A stretch of DNA of 64,000 nt from Branchipolynoe longqiensis (taxonomy: Eukaryota > Annelida > Polychaeta > Phyllodocida > Polynoidae): NCBI GenBank assembly GCA_030323885.1, contig CM059196.1, positions 42,431,798 to 42,495,797 on the forward strand, given 5' to 3'. A program made the translations under genes and the position numbers. Under the pieces are notes generated by a model. That model made no database searches and was not told where the DNA came from. It was given only the letters and a program-made list of their open reading frames with translations. Shown here in pieces: positions 1-10,622 of this stretch. Each line of letters begins with the position of its first letter. The stretch's first letter is position 1.

Positions 1-645
1 TGGCCGCTGTGTGGGGCCACATCGGCAGCAGGATGGGGCAGCAGTCTGGTCTAACGTCAGGATTGATTAGGGTGCAGTTAGGACTGATGAAATTAGCAAT
101 TAAAATCCTCCCACCCGTGCCTTCTATTTTTCCAAAACAAGGATTTATTTATTTAAAATTCTATTTAAGTTCACCATGCTACCACCACTTAGTACCCAAC
201 TCTACCGCTGGATGCTGAGAAACACCGTCCCAATTATGCCCCACCATTTCGGTTTATATTTAAAGAAGATATTAGCCATTAACATGAATTTAGCATACTA
301 TTTCTAGTTAGCATATTTTTCTTAACAAATAACACAAATCGCAAATTACGCAAAATAAGCTATATTCCTCAAAATCGCAGAACCCCTTCATCCGTGCATT
401 ATGGCACTTCATTCTAGTGATTTCATACGGCACTAGTGCCATTCAAACAGCAGCAGGCACATGTGTGCAGTGATGTATTCTGTGAGAGGTTGTCCTACAG
501 TACCCTGTACTTTGTAGTCTCTTGGACATCAAGACGAGCTCACCTAGAAACAACACAAGTAAGAAGAGGTTAGTTGACACCTGTACAAACGCACTATCCA
601 GCATAGTCTCTGTAGCCTTAAATATAGGTCACACTTCACTTGCAC
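1..645. other. no gene recognised; ordinary AT-rich sequence
   Basis: I see no repeat unit, tRNA-like box, inverted repeat or coding-like frame. The 69-codon frame at 9-218 has no recognisable domain and no splice or promoter context. Confidence 0.5.
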
Positions 646-650
646 AACCT

Positions 651-1000
651 TGAGTTTCAAGTGAAATTTTCCGATGGTTTTGAATTTCTGACATTTTAGT
701 AGATAACTACGAGAGGTGACTGTTATAAGCGACCATACTTCACCTTAAATATATTTGTTATTATAAATGGTTAATTTGACGAGATTTTATGCGAATATAG
801 GTCCCCAATTCACTAGCGCAACCTTGAGTTTAATATTGCATTTTCCGATATTTTTGAGTTTCTGACATTTTACTAGAAAACTATAATAGGTTGATTGTCA
901 TAATAATAAGCAACCCTTCTTTAGCTTAAATATATTGTTATTATGAATTGTTAATTTGGCCATATTTGATGTGAAAGCATGCAAAATTAATTATGGAGTA
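651..1000 (+). repeat. MITE-T, two decayed 5' portions in tandem
   Basis: Segments near 651-780 and 826-1000 each carry the degenerate left end of MITE-T. Both have a TTCCGATGGTTTTGAATTTC-like start, then TGACATTTTA, then TTGTTATTATRAATGGTTAA, and the second runs on to a GTGAAAGCATGCAAAATTAA block. Neither keeps the terminal AGTTGCATAGTCCGATG intact, so these are old copies. Confidence 0.55.
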
Positions 1001-1254
1001 CATATGAGTATGCGGGATCAACTCTAGTGAAGGTTATTATTTTGGTTTGGAGTAGTTTATGCTTTCAGAGAACTATGCAGCTCGAACATACCATAAAACC
1101 TATCATATAGCAGTATTGATAGAACCTCACCCCCACCCCCTACTCTACCCAACTCACTCACTCCCCACTACACAGCAGCATGCACATGCGCACGCACCTA
1201 AATCCAGACCAATCACCATCACACACCACACAGCGACATTTGAGTGGACACTCC

Positions 1255-1620
1255 TTCCATGCGATTTCCGGGGTCACGGTTTCCGGCGCCGTGACCCCGA
1301 GCACCCACTTCCGGTGCCGCGTTTCCCTTTGGGATTTGGGCGAGCGACGATAGTGACCTCACGGCGGGCTTTGGGGAGGGGGGGGGAATGACCTTGACCC
1401 TTCAAGATCCGAATCTCCCCGCGCTCCCTCTGCTCCCGAGGCATGATACGCGTCCGGTTTAATTAGGTCGACTCCCACGGAACCGGAAGTGGTCGACGGG
1501 ACGGGAAATGGAGCGTGAAGACCGGCTGCGAGGATCACGCGTGAGCGGGTCGGCGGCGGGGTGAGGGGAATGAGCGGAGTGGGGCGTTGTGCGGCTCGGG
1601 TGAGGGGGAATTAGGAAATA
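1255..1620. promoter_or_regulatory. CpG-rich patch with ETS-like sites and an 11-bp inverted repeat
   Basis: CpG density is far above the flanks. Two ETS-type cores in opposite orientation are visible (ACTTCCGG near 1307, CCGGAAGT near 1483). Positions 1269-1279 and 1289-1299 form a perfect inverted repeat (CGGGGTCACGG / CCGTGACCCCG) with a 9-nt loop. This resembles a CpG-island promoter, but no convincing exon follows on either strand, so the role is inferred from composition and motifs only. Confidence 0.3.
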
Positions 1621-1689
1621 GCACTCAAATTAAACGTGGATTGAGATGACGGGGAAACCATGGTGAGACAAGGGTGGCGATAGTTGCAA

Positions 1690-2133
1690 AGATCAAAAGA
1701 GCTAGATAGTTGCACTTGGTGTGTGATATATAAGGTCAAAAGAGTTAGATATTGTAATTTGGGCTTTAGTGTGTCATATATTAGGTCAAACAGCTAGATA
1801 TTGTCATTTGGCCTTTAGTGAGTCATATATACAGTCAAAAGAGCTAGTTATTTTCTCTTCCGCTGTAGTGTGTATTAGATAAGGTCAAAACAGCTAGATA
1901 TTTATAATGGGGCTTTAGTGTCAGAGATAAGGTCAAACCAGCTAGATATTTTCGCTTGAGCTTTAGTGTGTGGTCGATAAGGTCAAACCAGCTAGCCATA
2001 TATTTTCTCTTGAGCGGTAGTGTGTCGTTGATGAGGTCGAACAGCTAGATATTTTCCCTTGGGCTTTAGTGCGTCATAGATAAGGTCAAAACAGCTAGAT
2101 ATTTTCACTTGGGCTTAAGCGTGTGATAAATAC
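1690..2133. repeat. 50-bp minisatellite, about 9 diverged copies
   Basis: GGTCAAA starts recur at 1734, 1784, 1833, 1883, 1931, 1981, 2035 and 2084, giving a spacing of 48-54 bp. Each unit reads roughly GGTCAAAACAGCTAGATATT, then TTCACTTGGGCTTTAGTG, then TGTCATAGATAA. Divergence between units is high. Confidence 0.85.
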
Positions 2134-2159
2134 TCTATCTTTCATTTAATAAACCAGCC

Positions 2160-2630
2160 TAACTAGCTCCCTGCCCTGCTCTCCCGCCCCCTCCCCCCTC
2201 GCCCCCTTCCCCTCTCTCCAGCCCCGACCCGCCCCTCCCCCGCCCCTCTCCAGCCCCGAGTTGCCCCCTCCCCCAGCACCTCCTCCACTCCACCACCTTC
2301 CCTCTTCCCTCTCCAGCCCCGAGCTAACACCCGCCCCGCCCGTCACCCGCCCTCACCCTCCCTCCCTCCTGTCACTCCAGCCCGAGATGCCTCCCTCCTC
2401 CACCCCCCCCCCTCCCCCGCCCCCGTCCTCTTTCCCCAGCCCCAAGCTGCCCTGCCTCTCCTCCACGCCTCCCTCCGTCCTCTCTCTCCACCCGCAAGCT
2501 GCCCCGCCCTCTCCTCCCCGCCCCCTCGTCCCCTCCCTCCCCTCTCCCCAGCCCCGAGCGCGGTCCGCCGCCGATCACCCTGCCCCGAGCAGCTCGCCAC
2601 CTCCAGGTGGAGCAGCTCCAGACACTTAGC
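2160..2630. repeat. pyrimidine-rich tract with recurrent CTCCAGCCCCGAG motif
   Basis: The + strand is almost entirely C and T, with CTCCAGCCCCGAG-like blocks recurring irregularly, which suggests a decayed GC-rich minisatellite. Open frames on both strands here (Pro/Ser-rich or Gly/Arg-rich) come from the composition. Confidence 0.75.
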
Positions 2631-3029
2631 GCTGCACACCACCTGCAGCACACCTGCCGAGCAGGCCGCGTGTCTGCGCATCCGCCTGTGTGCACCAGAC
2701 GGCGCCTCGAATGATAAACACTGCCACCACAGTGCCTCCTAACGGCCACTACCACCAAGGGTTAGCAGCAGTCATCTCCACCAATACCTCACTTCCGGAA
2801 TACCGAGGGGTAGTCTCCATCCACGAGCAACTACTCAGCCACCGTGACTACCATATCGTGAGGGGGTGATGCACACTGCAACACTTCACAATGCTATATC
2901 TACCTACAGAAAATAGCCATATAATGTAGAACAATTATTACCAAAATGCCACTGCTATCCCCAATAGGAACAAATAGAAGTCAAGAAGCCTATCGAGGTT
3001 GGTAACCAGGAACAATGTTGTACAGGTTC
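2631..3029. other. no gene recognised
   Basis: Mixed sequence with one ETS-like CACTTCCGG near 2789. No tandem repeat or coding signal is seen. Confidence 0.4.
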
Positions 3030-3355
3030 AAAATTGAGGCAAAGCTGCAGAATTCGACTAAAGCCTAATATTTTCAAAACCAAAACACTTACCAAGCTTC
3101 GTTCTGAGATATTTCACTTAACCTTCCTCTGCACTCATTAAACAGTGATTAGTGTACAGAAGGAATACTAATGCAAGTTAAGAGAATATGTCACTGTTGA
3201 AACTTATCATTTCCAGCATTTTGACATGCATGTCACCATTAATTTGACAGGTTTTCCCTTCACATATCTCCAAAGTAATAATCCTTTAACATACAATTTG
3301 CATTAAAGTAAAACAAAGTAGCAGATGTCAAATTTGATCAGCACACTATGATCTT
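3030..3355 (-). repeat. MITE-T, decayed copy in reverse orientation
   Basis: It keeps the reverse-strand order of MITE-T: CAAAACCAAAACACTTACC, then ATTAAACAGTGATTAGTG, then a CATTAATTTGACAGGTTTTC block, then CATATCTCCAAAGTAA. Ends are eroded. The right end grades into the 49-bp tandem array. Confidence 0.5.
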
Positions 3356-3868
3356 AAAGGAATAGAGCGGAAATCAAAAGTCCTCAACAAACACTATGTA
3401 TCTAAAAGGAATATAGCAGAAACCAAAAGCCTTCAACAAACAATATGTATCGAACATGAATATAGTGGAAACCAAAAACCCTCAACAAACAATATGTATC
3501 TAAAAGGAAAATAGTAGAAACCAAAAGCCCTCAACAAACACTATGTATCTAAAATGAATATAGTTGAAACCAAAAGCCCTCAACAAACACTATGTATCTA
3601 AAATGAATATAGAAAAAAACAAAAGCCCTCAACAAACACTATGTATCTAAAATGAATATATTGAAAACCAAAAGCCATCAACAAAGACTATGTATCTAAA
3701 AGGAATATAGCGTAAATGAAAAGCCCTCATCAAACACTATGTATCTAAGAGGAATATAGCAGAAACCAAAACCCCTCAACAAACACTATGTATCTAAAAG
3801 GAATATAGAAGAAACCAAACGCCCTCGACAAACACTATGTATCTAAAAACTAAAAGAAATATAGCAGC
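3356..3868. repeat. 49-bp minisatellite, about 10 copies
   Basis: The unit runs GGAATATAGCAGAAACCAAA, AGCCCTCAACAAACACTATG, TATCTAAAA and repeats at a 49-bp step with a few substitutions per copy. The array abuts the eroded end of a MITE-T copy and may have grown from it. Confidence 0.9.
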
Positions 3869-4354
3869 AATCTAAACCTATCACTAGTAACAGGCTATCC
3901 GATCTCAAAACGCAAAGCCCTATGCTTCAGATGTCCCCCCCCCCCACACACCCCACTTCCGGTGTGAAAACAGGCCAGGTCGCAGCTGCAGTCTCACCTC
4001 CGGGAACAGAGGGAATTAACTCAAAGATGTATTATCTGTGAACAAGCCCACTGGAGTGAGATTCATGAACAAAATGCTTTACTCGCCAGCTAAGTGTGAC
4101 AGACAGACCCGCGGTCACCAGACCGTGACCTGGCCAGGCTGAAAACTGCCACCAGGGGGCAGTGTCGGTAGTGTCCGTGTCCAGGCGCCGGTACTTGGAG
4201 CCCTGGGTGCCCGTGCAAACAGGTAGTTACACGATTGTCCCGCCAGGGGGACACTGAGCTCCCACTCAGAGCTGTGATAGAATGCATGGTGTCGGCCTGT
4301 AAAGGGCCCAGCCGAGGTGTCGTCTGGAGACTTAATATTCTCTTAATATCGCCC
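3869..4354. other. no gene recognised
   Basis: Contains a C-run near 3940, one CACTTCCGGTG motif and GC-rich sequence. Frames crossing this stretch continue into the trinucleotide repeat that follows and have no domain. Confidence 0.4.
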
Positions 4355-4618
4355 TCCGCTATCAATATTACTACCATCACTACCACTATTACTGCTACCA
4401 TTACCACCCTTATCACCACCCCTACCATTAATAGCATTATTACTGCGAACATGACCACTACTAGTACTACTGCCTTTAGCACCACAAGTACCAATACTAC
4501 AACCATTACCACAACTACTACCACCATAACTCCTAACACTACCACTATCACCACTACTACTAGCACTACCACTGTAAATACCACCAACAACTACCAATAC
4601 GAGTTCCAATACAACTAC
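4355..4618. repeat. imperfect ACT/ACC trinucleotide microsatellite
   Basis: Runs of ACTACC, ACTATT and ACCATT make the + strand read as poly-Thr/Ile and the - strand as Val/Gly/Ser-rich. Those apparent proteins are by-products of the triplet repeat. Confidence 0.9.
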
Positions 4619-4789
4619 CACTTCAGGCCGATAGTGGGGTACAGGACTCGTAAGACTGGTTCGTAAACCCTTCTCCTACCTCTAATCTACCATCGGGTAC
4701 CACTTTATAACTTATACTGTTGTACCTTTCAAAACTATCCTCTACAAATGTTGTACGGACCACCCTGTACTATTGCCATACCACCTTTG

Positions 4790-5640
4790 ACCACTGTTAT
4801 TCCCTCAGGTACCACCGCATACCTCTGCTCTACCCTCGGTACCACCATATACTAATTATATACCTTCAGTACCGCTATGTACCACTGTTCTACCCTCGGT
4901 ACCGCCATGCACCACTGATCTACCCTCGGTATCGGCATGTATCAATTTTCTACCATCAGTACCACTGTTCTAACCTCGATACCCCATTTACAATTGCCTT
5001 ACCCTCGGTACCGACATGTACCGCTGAGCTACCCCCTGTACCGGGATGCCCTGCTGCTCTACCATCGGTACCAGCATGCACCACAACTCTACCCGCGGTA
5101 CCACCATGTACCACTGATTTACCCTCGGTACCGACATGCACCACTGCTCTACCCTCGATACCACCATGCACCACTGATCTACCCTGGGTATCGCCTTGCA
5201 AGCCTCGACATTGCCATGTATAATTGATATACCATCGGTACCGCCATGTACCACTGTTTACCCTCGTTATCGTCATGTATGTACCACTGATCGACCCTCA
5301 GTACCGTCATGAACCCCTCCTCTACCCTCGGTTCCACCATGTACCACTACTCTACTCTCAGTACCGCCACACACCACTGATCGACCCTCGGGACCGTCAT
5401 GTACCACTGATCGACCCTCGGGACCGTCATGTACCACTGCTCTACTTCAGTACCACCATGTCCCACTGATAGACCCTCGGTACCACCATCTATCACTACT
5501 CTATCCTCAGTACCACCATGCACCACTGATCGACCCTCAGTTACACCATGTATCACGACTCTACCCTAAGTACCGCCATGTACCACTGATCGACCCTCGG
5601 TACCGTCATGTACCTTTGCTCTCCCCTCAGGTACCACTGC
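4790..5640. repeat. 30-bp minisatellite, about 28 copies
   Basis: The unit is CTACCCTCGGTACCGCCATG followed by TACCACTGAT. Most copies hold a GGTACC palindrome. Because 30 is a multiple of 3, each frame gives a 10-residue repeat, which explains the overlapping Tyr/Arg/His- or Gly/Val-rich frames on both strands. No coding role is inferred. Confidence 0.95.
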
Positions 5641-5740
5641 TGGATCCCTCGCTCCGGCCTCTTTAAGACACCAGCCTTTCCCCATGTAATCGATGGTCGC
5701 GGTCCGCCACCCTGGGCCGGGCCTGCCGGGTCGGACCTGC

Positions 5741-5885
5741 GGGGCATGTCGGGGCCTGTTGGGGCCTACCGGGCCGGGCCTGTTGGGCCCTGCCGGGGCC
5801 TGTTGGGGCCTACCGGGCCGGGCCTGCCGGGCCTGCCGGGCCTGCCGGGCCCGCCGGGCCTGCCGGGCTGGACAGGCTTAGCAGG
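5741..5885. repeat. GC-rich minisatellite (GGGCCTGCCGGG-type)
   Basis: Tandem GGCCTGCCGGG and GGGGCCTACCGGGCC blocks. One frame reads as Gly-x-Pro triplets like collagen, but the underlying nucleotide repeat explains that fully. Confidence 0.85.
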
Positions 5886-6139
5886 CGGCGGGCAGTGCGC
5901 ATGAGCGCTGGCTTATTATTTATTGGGCTGCCGATAATGGGTGCCCACACACCGCCTACATCCTCCGCTCTCTTTTACCCCCAGCCCCACCATCCCACAC
6001 TGTGATCTCTATATTCTGCACCCGCAGCCTGTCTCCACTGGACCTTACTCACAGTGGCTCCCCGAATACCGTGGTGCCCTGTACCTAACAAAGTGGTCCC
6101 CCCAAATGTTCCCATTTCCCCGCATCTCATTCCTCATAT

Positions 6140-6408
6140 GCCCCACACAGTGGCGCCATCTATTACAAATATAGTGGCGCCCCTATTCTTCACATACAGT
6201 GGCGCCCTTCAGTCTCCTCCTTTAGCCTCCAATCCCTCCTATGCTACACCCACAGTGGCGCCCCCTATTCCCCACATCCAGTGGCGACCTCTATACCCAA
6301 CACAGTGGCGCCCCTTCTACATCACACAGTGGCGCCCCCTATACACCACACACACAGTGGCGCCCCTTATACATCACATACAGTTGCGCCCCCTTTACTC
6401 CACACGCA
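6140..6408. repeat. about 26-bp minisatellite with CAGTGGCGCC core
   Basis: CAGTGGCGCC-like cores recur near 6147, 6170, 6197, 6252, 6279, 6303, 6328, 6355 and 6381 (spacing 23-27 bp apart from one larger gap), separated by variable CA/CT-rich sequence. Confidence 0.8.
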
Positions 6409-6667
6409 CCAGGAGGCGCCACTACCCATCTGCTCTGGATATTCCAGCCTCCTCGGTTATACATCGTAAATTCCCAGATTTGTGCCGGATATAAACAATT
6501 ATTGTCCTTGGATATCAACTCATAATCACTATCCCACCCCCCCTCGCCGTCAATCACTCACTCACCCGTCCTCACTAACCAGCAGCTCACGTCATCACTC
6601 ACAACCACATTCACATACCCACCCACCCACGTGCACACACACCCATACACATTGGCTGACACCCAGT

Positions 6668-6955
6668 TGTTTGCTTTGTTGGCGTTTTATGTCCTCGCAA
6701 TGCGAAAGTCATGTTACGATGCGAAAGTCATGTTGGGATGGTGAGTTTTATAGTGCTGTACCACTGGGAGACCACTTCATTGGAACCATGAAGGGATCTC
6801 CCACACAATCACATTATCCCAGTACTGAGCAAACCAGACCTTGCCCTACTCATTTATGTTGAGCACCAGGCTAATTAGCAACGTGTATCAGTTTAAAGTC
6901 ATTGATTTGAGAAGGCAGGATTTCAGAACCCACTACCTCCCGCACAGAAAGCTTA
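6668..6955 (-). mobile_element. SINE-A copy, diverged
   Basis: Reverse-strand order of tail (GTTTTATGTCCTCGCAA), body (TTTATAGTGCTGTACCACTG) and tRNA-like head remnant. The region after the tail carries a short internal duplication of ATGCGAAAGTCATGTT (near 6698 and 6719). Confidence 0.7.
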
Positions 6956-7055
6956 CAATTCGGCCAGCTCAGTTGTAAAACAGAGTAGTAAAAAGCCATC
7001 AGTAAGTAGTATACATAAATGTAACTTTGTCGATAATCCTTTACCCGCCACTTCC

Positions 7056-7075
7056 CCCCCCCCCCCCCCCCCCCA
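7056..7075. repeat. poly-C run
   Basis: About 20 consecutive C on the + strand. Confidence 0.95.
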
Positions 7076-7100
7076 AACCAGCGTGTACAACCGCACACAG

Positions 7101-7499
7101 TGTGTGTTTGTTGTGGTTGGAATTTTGCACCCTAGCAACATGTAAGGTCATATTAGGGTGGCTACTAACTTATGACAGTGTGCACTCATGGCAACGTTTA
7201 TAGTGGCCGTCCTGATATGACCTTAGGTGTTGCTAGGACGTAAAACAACAAACAAACGTTTATAGTGGTGCGCCACTGGGAAATCAGGCTGCCAGCACCA
7301 TGACGTGATAACCCACTCAGTCACATTATCCACACACTGAGCTAACCAGTCATTACCCTATCCTACCCGTGCTGAGCGCAAAGCTAGGAAGCGACAAGTA
7401 TAAATTTAGTAAGTCAATGGTTTGACTCGACCTGGAAATTGAACTCCCGATCTCCCGCCCGGGAGGCTGGCACTCTATGGATGCGGCCACAGCGCCCGA
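7101..7499 (-). mobile_element. SINE-A, near full length, type-ii head, holding a 48-bp insertion
   Basis: Tail at left (TTTTGCACCCTAGCAACATG), body in the middle, tRNA-like head at right whose box-B equivalent is split over the GAACTCCCGATCTCCCG region. It is interrupted at 7207-7254 by the 3' end of another SINE-A; removing that insert restores a continuous body. Confidence 0.85.
7207..7254 (+). mobile_element. severely 5'-truncated SINE-A (48 bp) with 14-bp TSD
   Basis: The insert is only the conserved tail CCTGATATGACCTTAGGTG through GCTAGGACGTAAAACAAC and an AAAC repeat. It is bracketed by AACGTTTATAGTGG at 7193-7206 and again at 7255-7268, a 14-bp TSD (the first A could belong to the tail). 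This shows target-primed insertion of a 5'-truncated copy. Confidence 0.93.
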
Positions 7500-8040
7500 T
7501 GTGTGTGCGTGTGTGTGCGTGTGTGGAGGTGGTGCAGAAGGGGAATGCAGTTAGTCGTCCCATGTTGTGCTGCTGCGCACGCCCTGCATTTCCGGTGTTC
7601 TCTTCCTACTACTACCCCCCCCCCCCGTCACCCCACCCACCCCCAACATTCCACCCACCCCACCTCAAACCCTCCTCCAGCACTTTCCCACGCTACCCTA
7701 ACCGTATCACGCACACCATCCTCCAGGCAGGGCAGGTAGAATAGACCCTGGATGGCAGCAGTCTCCTCAGTTATGGGACACCTGTCGCCATGGTGACGGG
7801 CTGCCATCATGCAATGCATGCCGTGATAGACATCCAAGGGCACTGCCCCCCCCCCCACTCCCCACACCCCAATCCATCATGGAATGCCTTTTCTTCATTT
7901 AAAGCTACATAGTCTTGTAATCTAATTACACAATCCCAAACAACTAGCTAGGGTTGATCCTAGATATGCAACTTATAAACTGGTGTACTCATTAAGTATT
8001 TATTGCAGTTTGGTGTTCCTCTGCTGTGTTGCTACACACA
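7500..8040. other. no gene recognised; C-rich runs
   Basis: Contains GT-rich and CCCACCC-rich segments. The frames crossing it are Pro/Thr-rich and follow the composition. Confidence 0.4.
7784..7797. promoter_or_regulatory. X-box-like palindrome (RFX-type motif)
   Basis: GTCGCCATGGTGAC is close to the RFX X-box consensus, two GTNRCC-type half sites around AT. In animals such motifs often lie near ciliary gene promoters. No adjacent gene is visible, so function is uncertain. Confidence 0.3.
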
Positions 8041-8041
8041 A

Positions 8042-8290
8042 AGAACTGTGTCACTAATGGCGATTTTATAGAGACTGGTAGACGGGGCCGCCGGTAGCAT
8101 GACCTGATATCCTTCTTAGTCACATAATCCTGGCACTGGGCACATCAGTCCTTGTCCCAACCCATTAATTCTGAATGCCACGCTAAGTAATGAAAAATAT
8201 CAAATTTGTAAGTCATTGGTTTGACTCAACTGCAGTTTGACCCCACGCTACATCCTCCGATACAGGACGCCAGCCAGCACTCTTTCCGGT
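8042..8290 (-). mobile_element. SINE-A copy, diverged, tail region lost
   Basis: Keeps TGGCGATTTTATAG, GGCCGCCGGTAGCATGACC, AGTCACATAATCCTGGCAC and AAGTCATTGGTTTGACTC in the reverse-strand order of SINE-A. The conserved tail is not recognisable. Confidence 0.75.
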
Positions 8291-8313
8291 TCAGCCATTT
8301 CGTCTGCCCACCC

Positions 8314-8638
8314 CAGGGATGAAAGTGGTCTCCGGCAGAAAAAGCGGAAATGCAGATATTCTCCCATAGGCTTAACATTGTCAGGGAATCGCGGAATATT
8401 CCCGGAAGTCGGGTCTCATAAATATTGGTATACACTGATAGTGCTGCAGCATTTGAATCATGTATTAGTATACGCTGATCGTGCTGTGGCGTTTGAAGCA
8501 TGTATTAGTAATATACGCTGATGGTGCTGTGGCATTAAGCAACTATTAGTATATGCTTATAGTGTTGTGATGCTTAAACAACGTATTAGTAGGAAAAATC
8601 CTGGAAATCCGCGGAATCGCGGAAATCTTTCATCGCTG
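8314..8638. mobile_element. hAT-like MITE with internal tandem repeat
   Basis: The left end CAGGGATGAAAG and right end CTTTCATCGCTG are inverted, and the adjoining sequences share GCGGAAAT-type blocks. Flanks CCCACCC and CCACCCC could be an imperfect TSD, though both are C-rich. The middle holds four roughly 45-bp units (GTATTAGTATACGCTGAT, GTGCTGTGGCATTTGAA). CAG..CTG-type ends fit hAT, but the class is inferred. Confidence 0.5.
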
Positions 8639-8639
8639 C

Positions 8640-8990
8640 CACCCCCATACTTCCGGCCGCCCACTGCATTATCCCCAAGCCTTCCCATCATGCACCATCG
8701 TAGTCAATAGCAAATCACTTACCACCACTTGAACCCCCAAGTGTCCGATTGTGCGAATTCTGTGACCTCAAGGCTGACCAGAGGTCATCCCAAGGTCAGG
8801 GATCAATGGATGTCAGTGAGGGCATCGATTTAACCTTCGTGTTTTGTTTTTTGTTTTTTTTACTTGGACGCTGGTATGTCAGGGGTACGAGAGACTAGGG
8901 ACTAACAGTATCCGACAAGCCCCATCCCCTCCGCCTTCCCACCTGCCCCCTACCCTACCCGCCCCTACCACAAACCTCTCTATAGCGGAT
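8640..8990. other. no gene recognised
   Basis: GC-balanced sequence with one ACTTCCGG motif near 8649 and a T-run near 8850. No repeat or coding signal is seen. Confidence 0.4.
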
Positions 8991-8995
8991 GGGGG

Positions 8996-9782
8996 AATAA
9001 AGGATGGCAAAGCAGAGCAGAGCAATAGAAATGGGGAGAAGTGGGGAGAGGAGAGAAGAGAAGCAAAGAGAGAAGAGGAGGGGAGCAGAGGGGAGGGAGT
9101 GAGGGGGGAGGAGAAGGAAGGGAAAGAGGATAGGACAGAGGATAGGAGGGTGTACGCGAGGGGAGTAGGGCTGGAGAGAGAAGGCGAGGGGAGTGGATGG
9201 GAGGGGATGGGAGAAAAAGGGGATGGAAGGGAAGAGGCGGTGAGGATGGCAGCTGAGGGGCAGAGTAGGGGAGAAGAGAAGGGATGAGATAGGAAGAGGA
9301 AGAGAGGGAGAGAGGAAGCGAGAAGGAGAAAGAGAACGGGAGAAGAGGAAGGGAGCGACGAGCAGTAATGAGAGGGATGGGAAGGGATGGGAAGGGATGG
9401 GATGGGAGGGATTGGAGGGAGGAGAGAGGAGGGGAGGGGTCGGGAAGGGAGGGAGCGGAAGGGAGGGGAAGGGAGGAGAGGGGAAGGGAGGGGAGGGGTA
9501 GGGGAAGGGAGGGGAGGGGGTGAGGAGAGAGGCGGGGATGAGAGGGGTGGGGTGGGGAGGGATGGGATGGGAGGGGAGGGGGGAGGGGAGCGGTGGGGAG
9601 GGGATGTGAGGGAATGGGGAGGGGAGGGGAGGGGAGGAGAAGGGAGGGGATGGGATGGGGGTGAGGGGAGGGAAGCGGTGGGGAGGGGAAGGGAGGGGGT
9701 GAGGGGGAGGGGAGGAATATAGGAGGATGGAGGGTAGAGGAGGGAGGGAAGAGGAGGGAGGGAAGAGGAGGGGGAGGAGGGG
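8996..9782. repeat. purine-rich low-complexity tract (GGGGAGGGA type)
   Basis: Nearly all G/A on the + strand over almost 800 bp, with irregular GGGGAGG blocks. The reverse-strand frames of 276 and 303 codons are Ser/Pro/Leu-rich products of the polypyrimidine strand. Confidence 0.95.
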
Positions 9783-10319
9783 CACTGGTGTGTGTGGATA
9801 AAGGGGGCTGACGATGTGGGTGAGCGTCTCCCTTAGGTGTCAGCATGGCACTACTTTCTGACTTACTTATCGATATCCCTCCGCAAGCCACTATTCATTC
9901 CTATGACACATATTGAGATGGATTACGCTGCTAAATCTAGCCGAGTCACTCGTGCTGTGATGCCCGCCCCCAACGTAGCAATCAGAAGTGCATGAGAGTA
10001 ACTTACCCCCAGGTTATTCTTGGTTGTTTTCCCTATGAAATTATTTATTCAGTGAATAAAACCGAGCTTTATTCACTGAGTAAAACTGATCAGCGCCGTT
10101 GAACTGGTCGCACAACCATGACACGCGTTGGCTGATCATAACATACGGATGATAATAAGAATCAGTCTGTGCTGGTGGCAGATGAATGTCCCGTGAATTC
10201 TACATGTCGATGTTATGTGGCAGTTCTACACAGGGTCCCTGATCCTGTAAGAATCACTGATGTTCAGTGAATCTTATCTCATTAACCAGAAAGATCTAGG
10301 CCCACACACAGGGAAGAAC
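9783..10319. other. no gene recognised; short nested inverted repeat
   Basis: Positions about 10044-10086 contain TTTATTCAGTGAATAAA and TTTATTCACTGAGTAAA back to back. The rest shows no feature, but part of it may be the upstream body of the LINE remnant that follows. Confidence 0.4.
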
Positions 10320-10540
10320 TATGCTGACTTGCCGGAGAGTGTCGTAGCAGCAGAGTCGGTGAACTGTTTCAAGTCCTGACTGGATGCATACTGGTCAAGC
10401 ATTACGGATATCTTCGAGCCAGTGACAGTTGCTACAATCCACCACATCTGACAAACTGTCTCGATTCCTATTAAGTAAGAGTGGCTAACACTAACAGGTC
10501 CAAGGCCTATTATAGCTGTATCCTATTGATTGATTGATTG
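10320..10540 (+). pseudogene. non-LTR retrotransposon (CR1/L2-like) C-terminus and 3' end
   Basis: The frame 10320-10451 reads LPESVVAAESVNCFKS, an in-frame TGA, then LDAYWSSITDIFEP and a terminal TGA. The W(N)LPxSVV..SVNxFKxRLDxxW pattern is typical of the C-terminal end of reverse transcriptases from CR1/L2-group LINEs, where the stop seen here is normally an Arg codon. A ~70-bp 3' segment follows and ends in an ATTGATTGATTG microsatellite, as expected for LINEs that end in short repeats. No upstream reverse transcriptase is recognisable, so this is a dead, 5'-truncated copy. The clade is inferred from this short motif only. Confidence 0.55.
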
Positions 10541-10622
10541 ACACTATGTGGGGATGACACGTGGTGTTTCTACACTGTGTGACCGAATAAAAATCATTCA
10601 CATTGGATGGCAGTGGAAAATC

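Noticed and set aside
4720..5556. Tyr/Arg/His- and Gly/Val-rich repeat proteins
   Set aside because: A 30-bp minisatellite is a multiple of three and keeps frames open on both strands.
5608..5904. Collagen-like Gly-x-Pro frame
   Set aside because: Fully explained by GGCCTGCCGGG tandem repeats; two frames give similar patterns and no flanking exon exists.
8955..9891. Reverse-strand frames of 276 and 303 codons
   Set aside because: Ser/Pro/Leu-rich translation of a polypyrimidine strand; overlapping frames are open for the same reason. No domain, no codon bias beyond composition.
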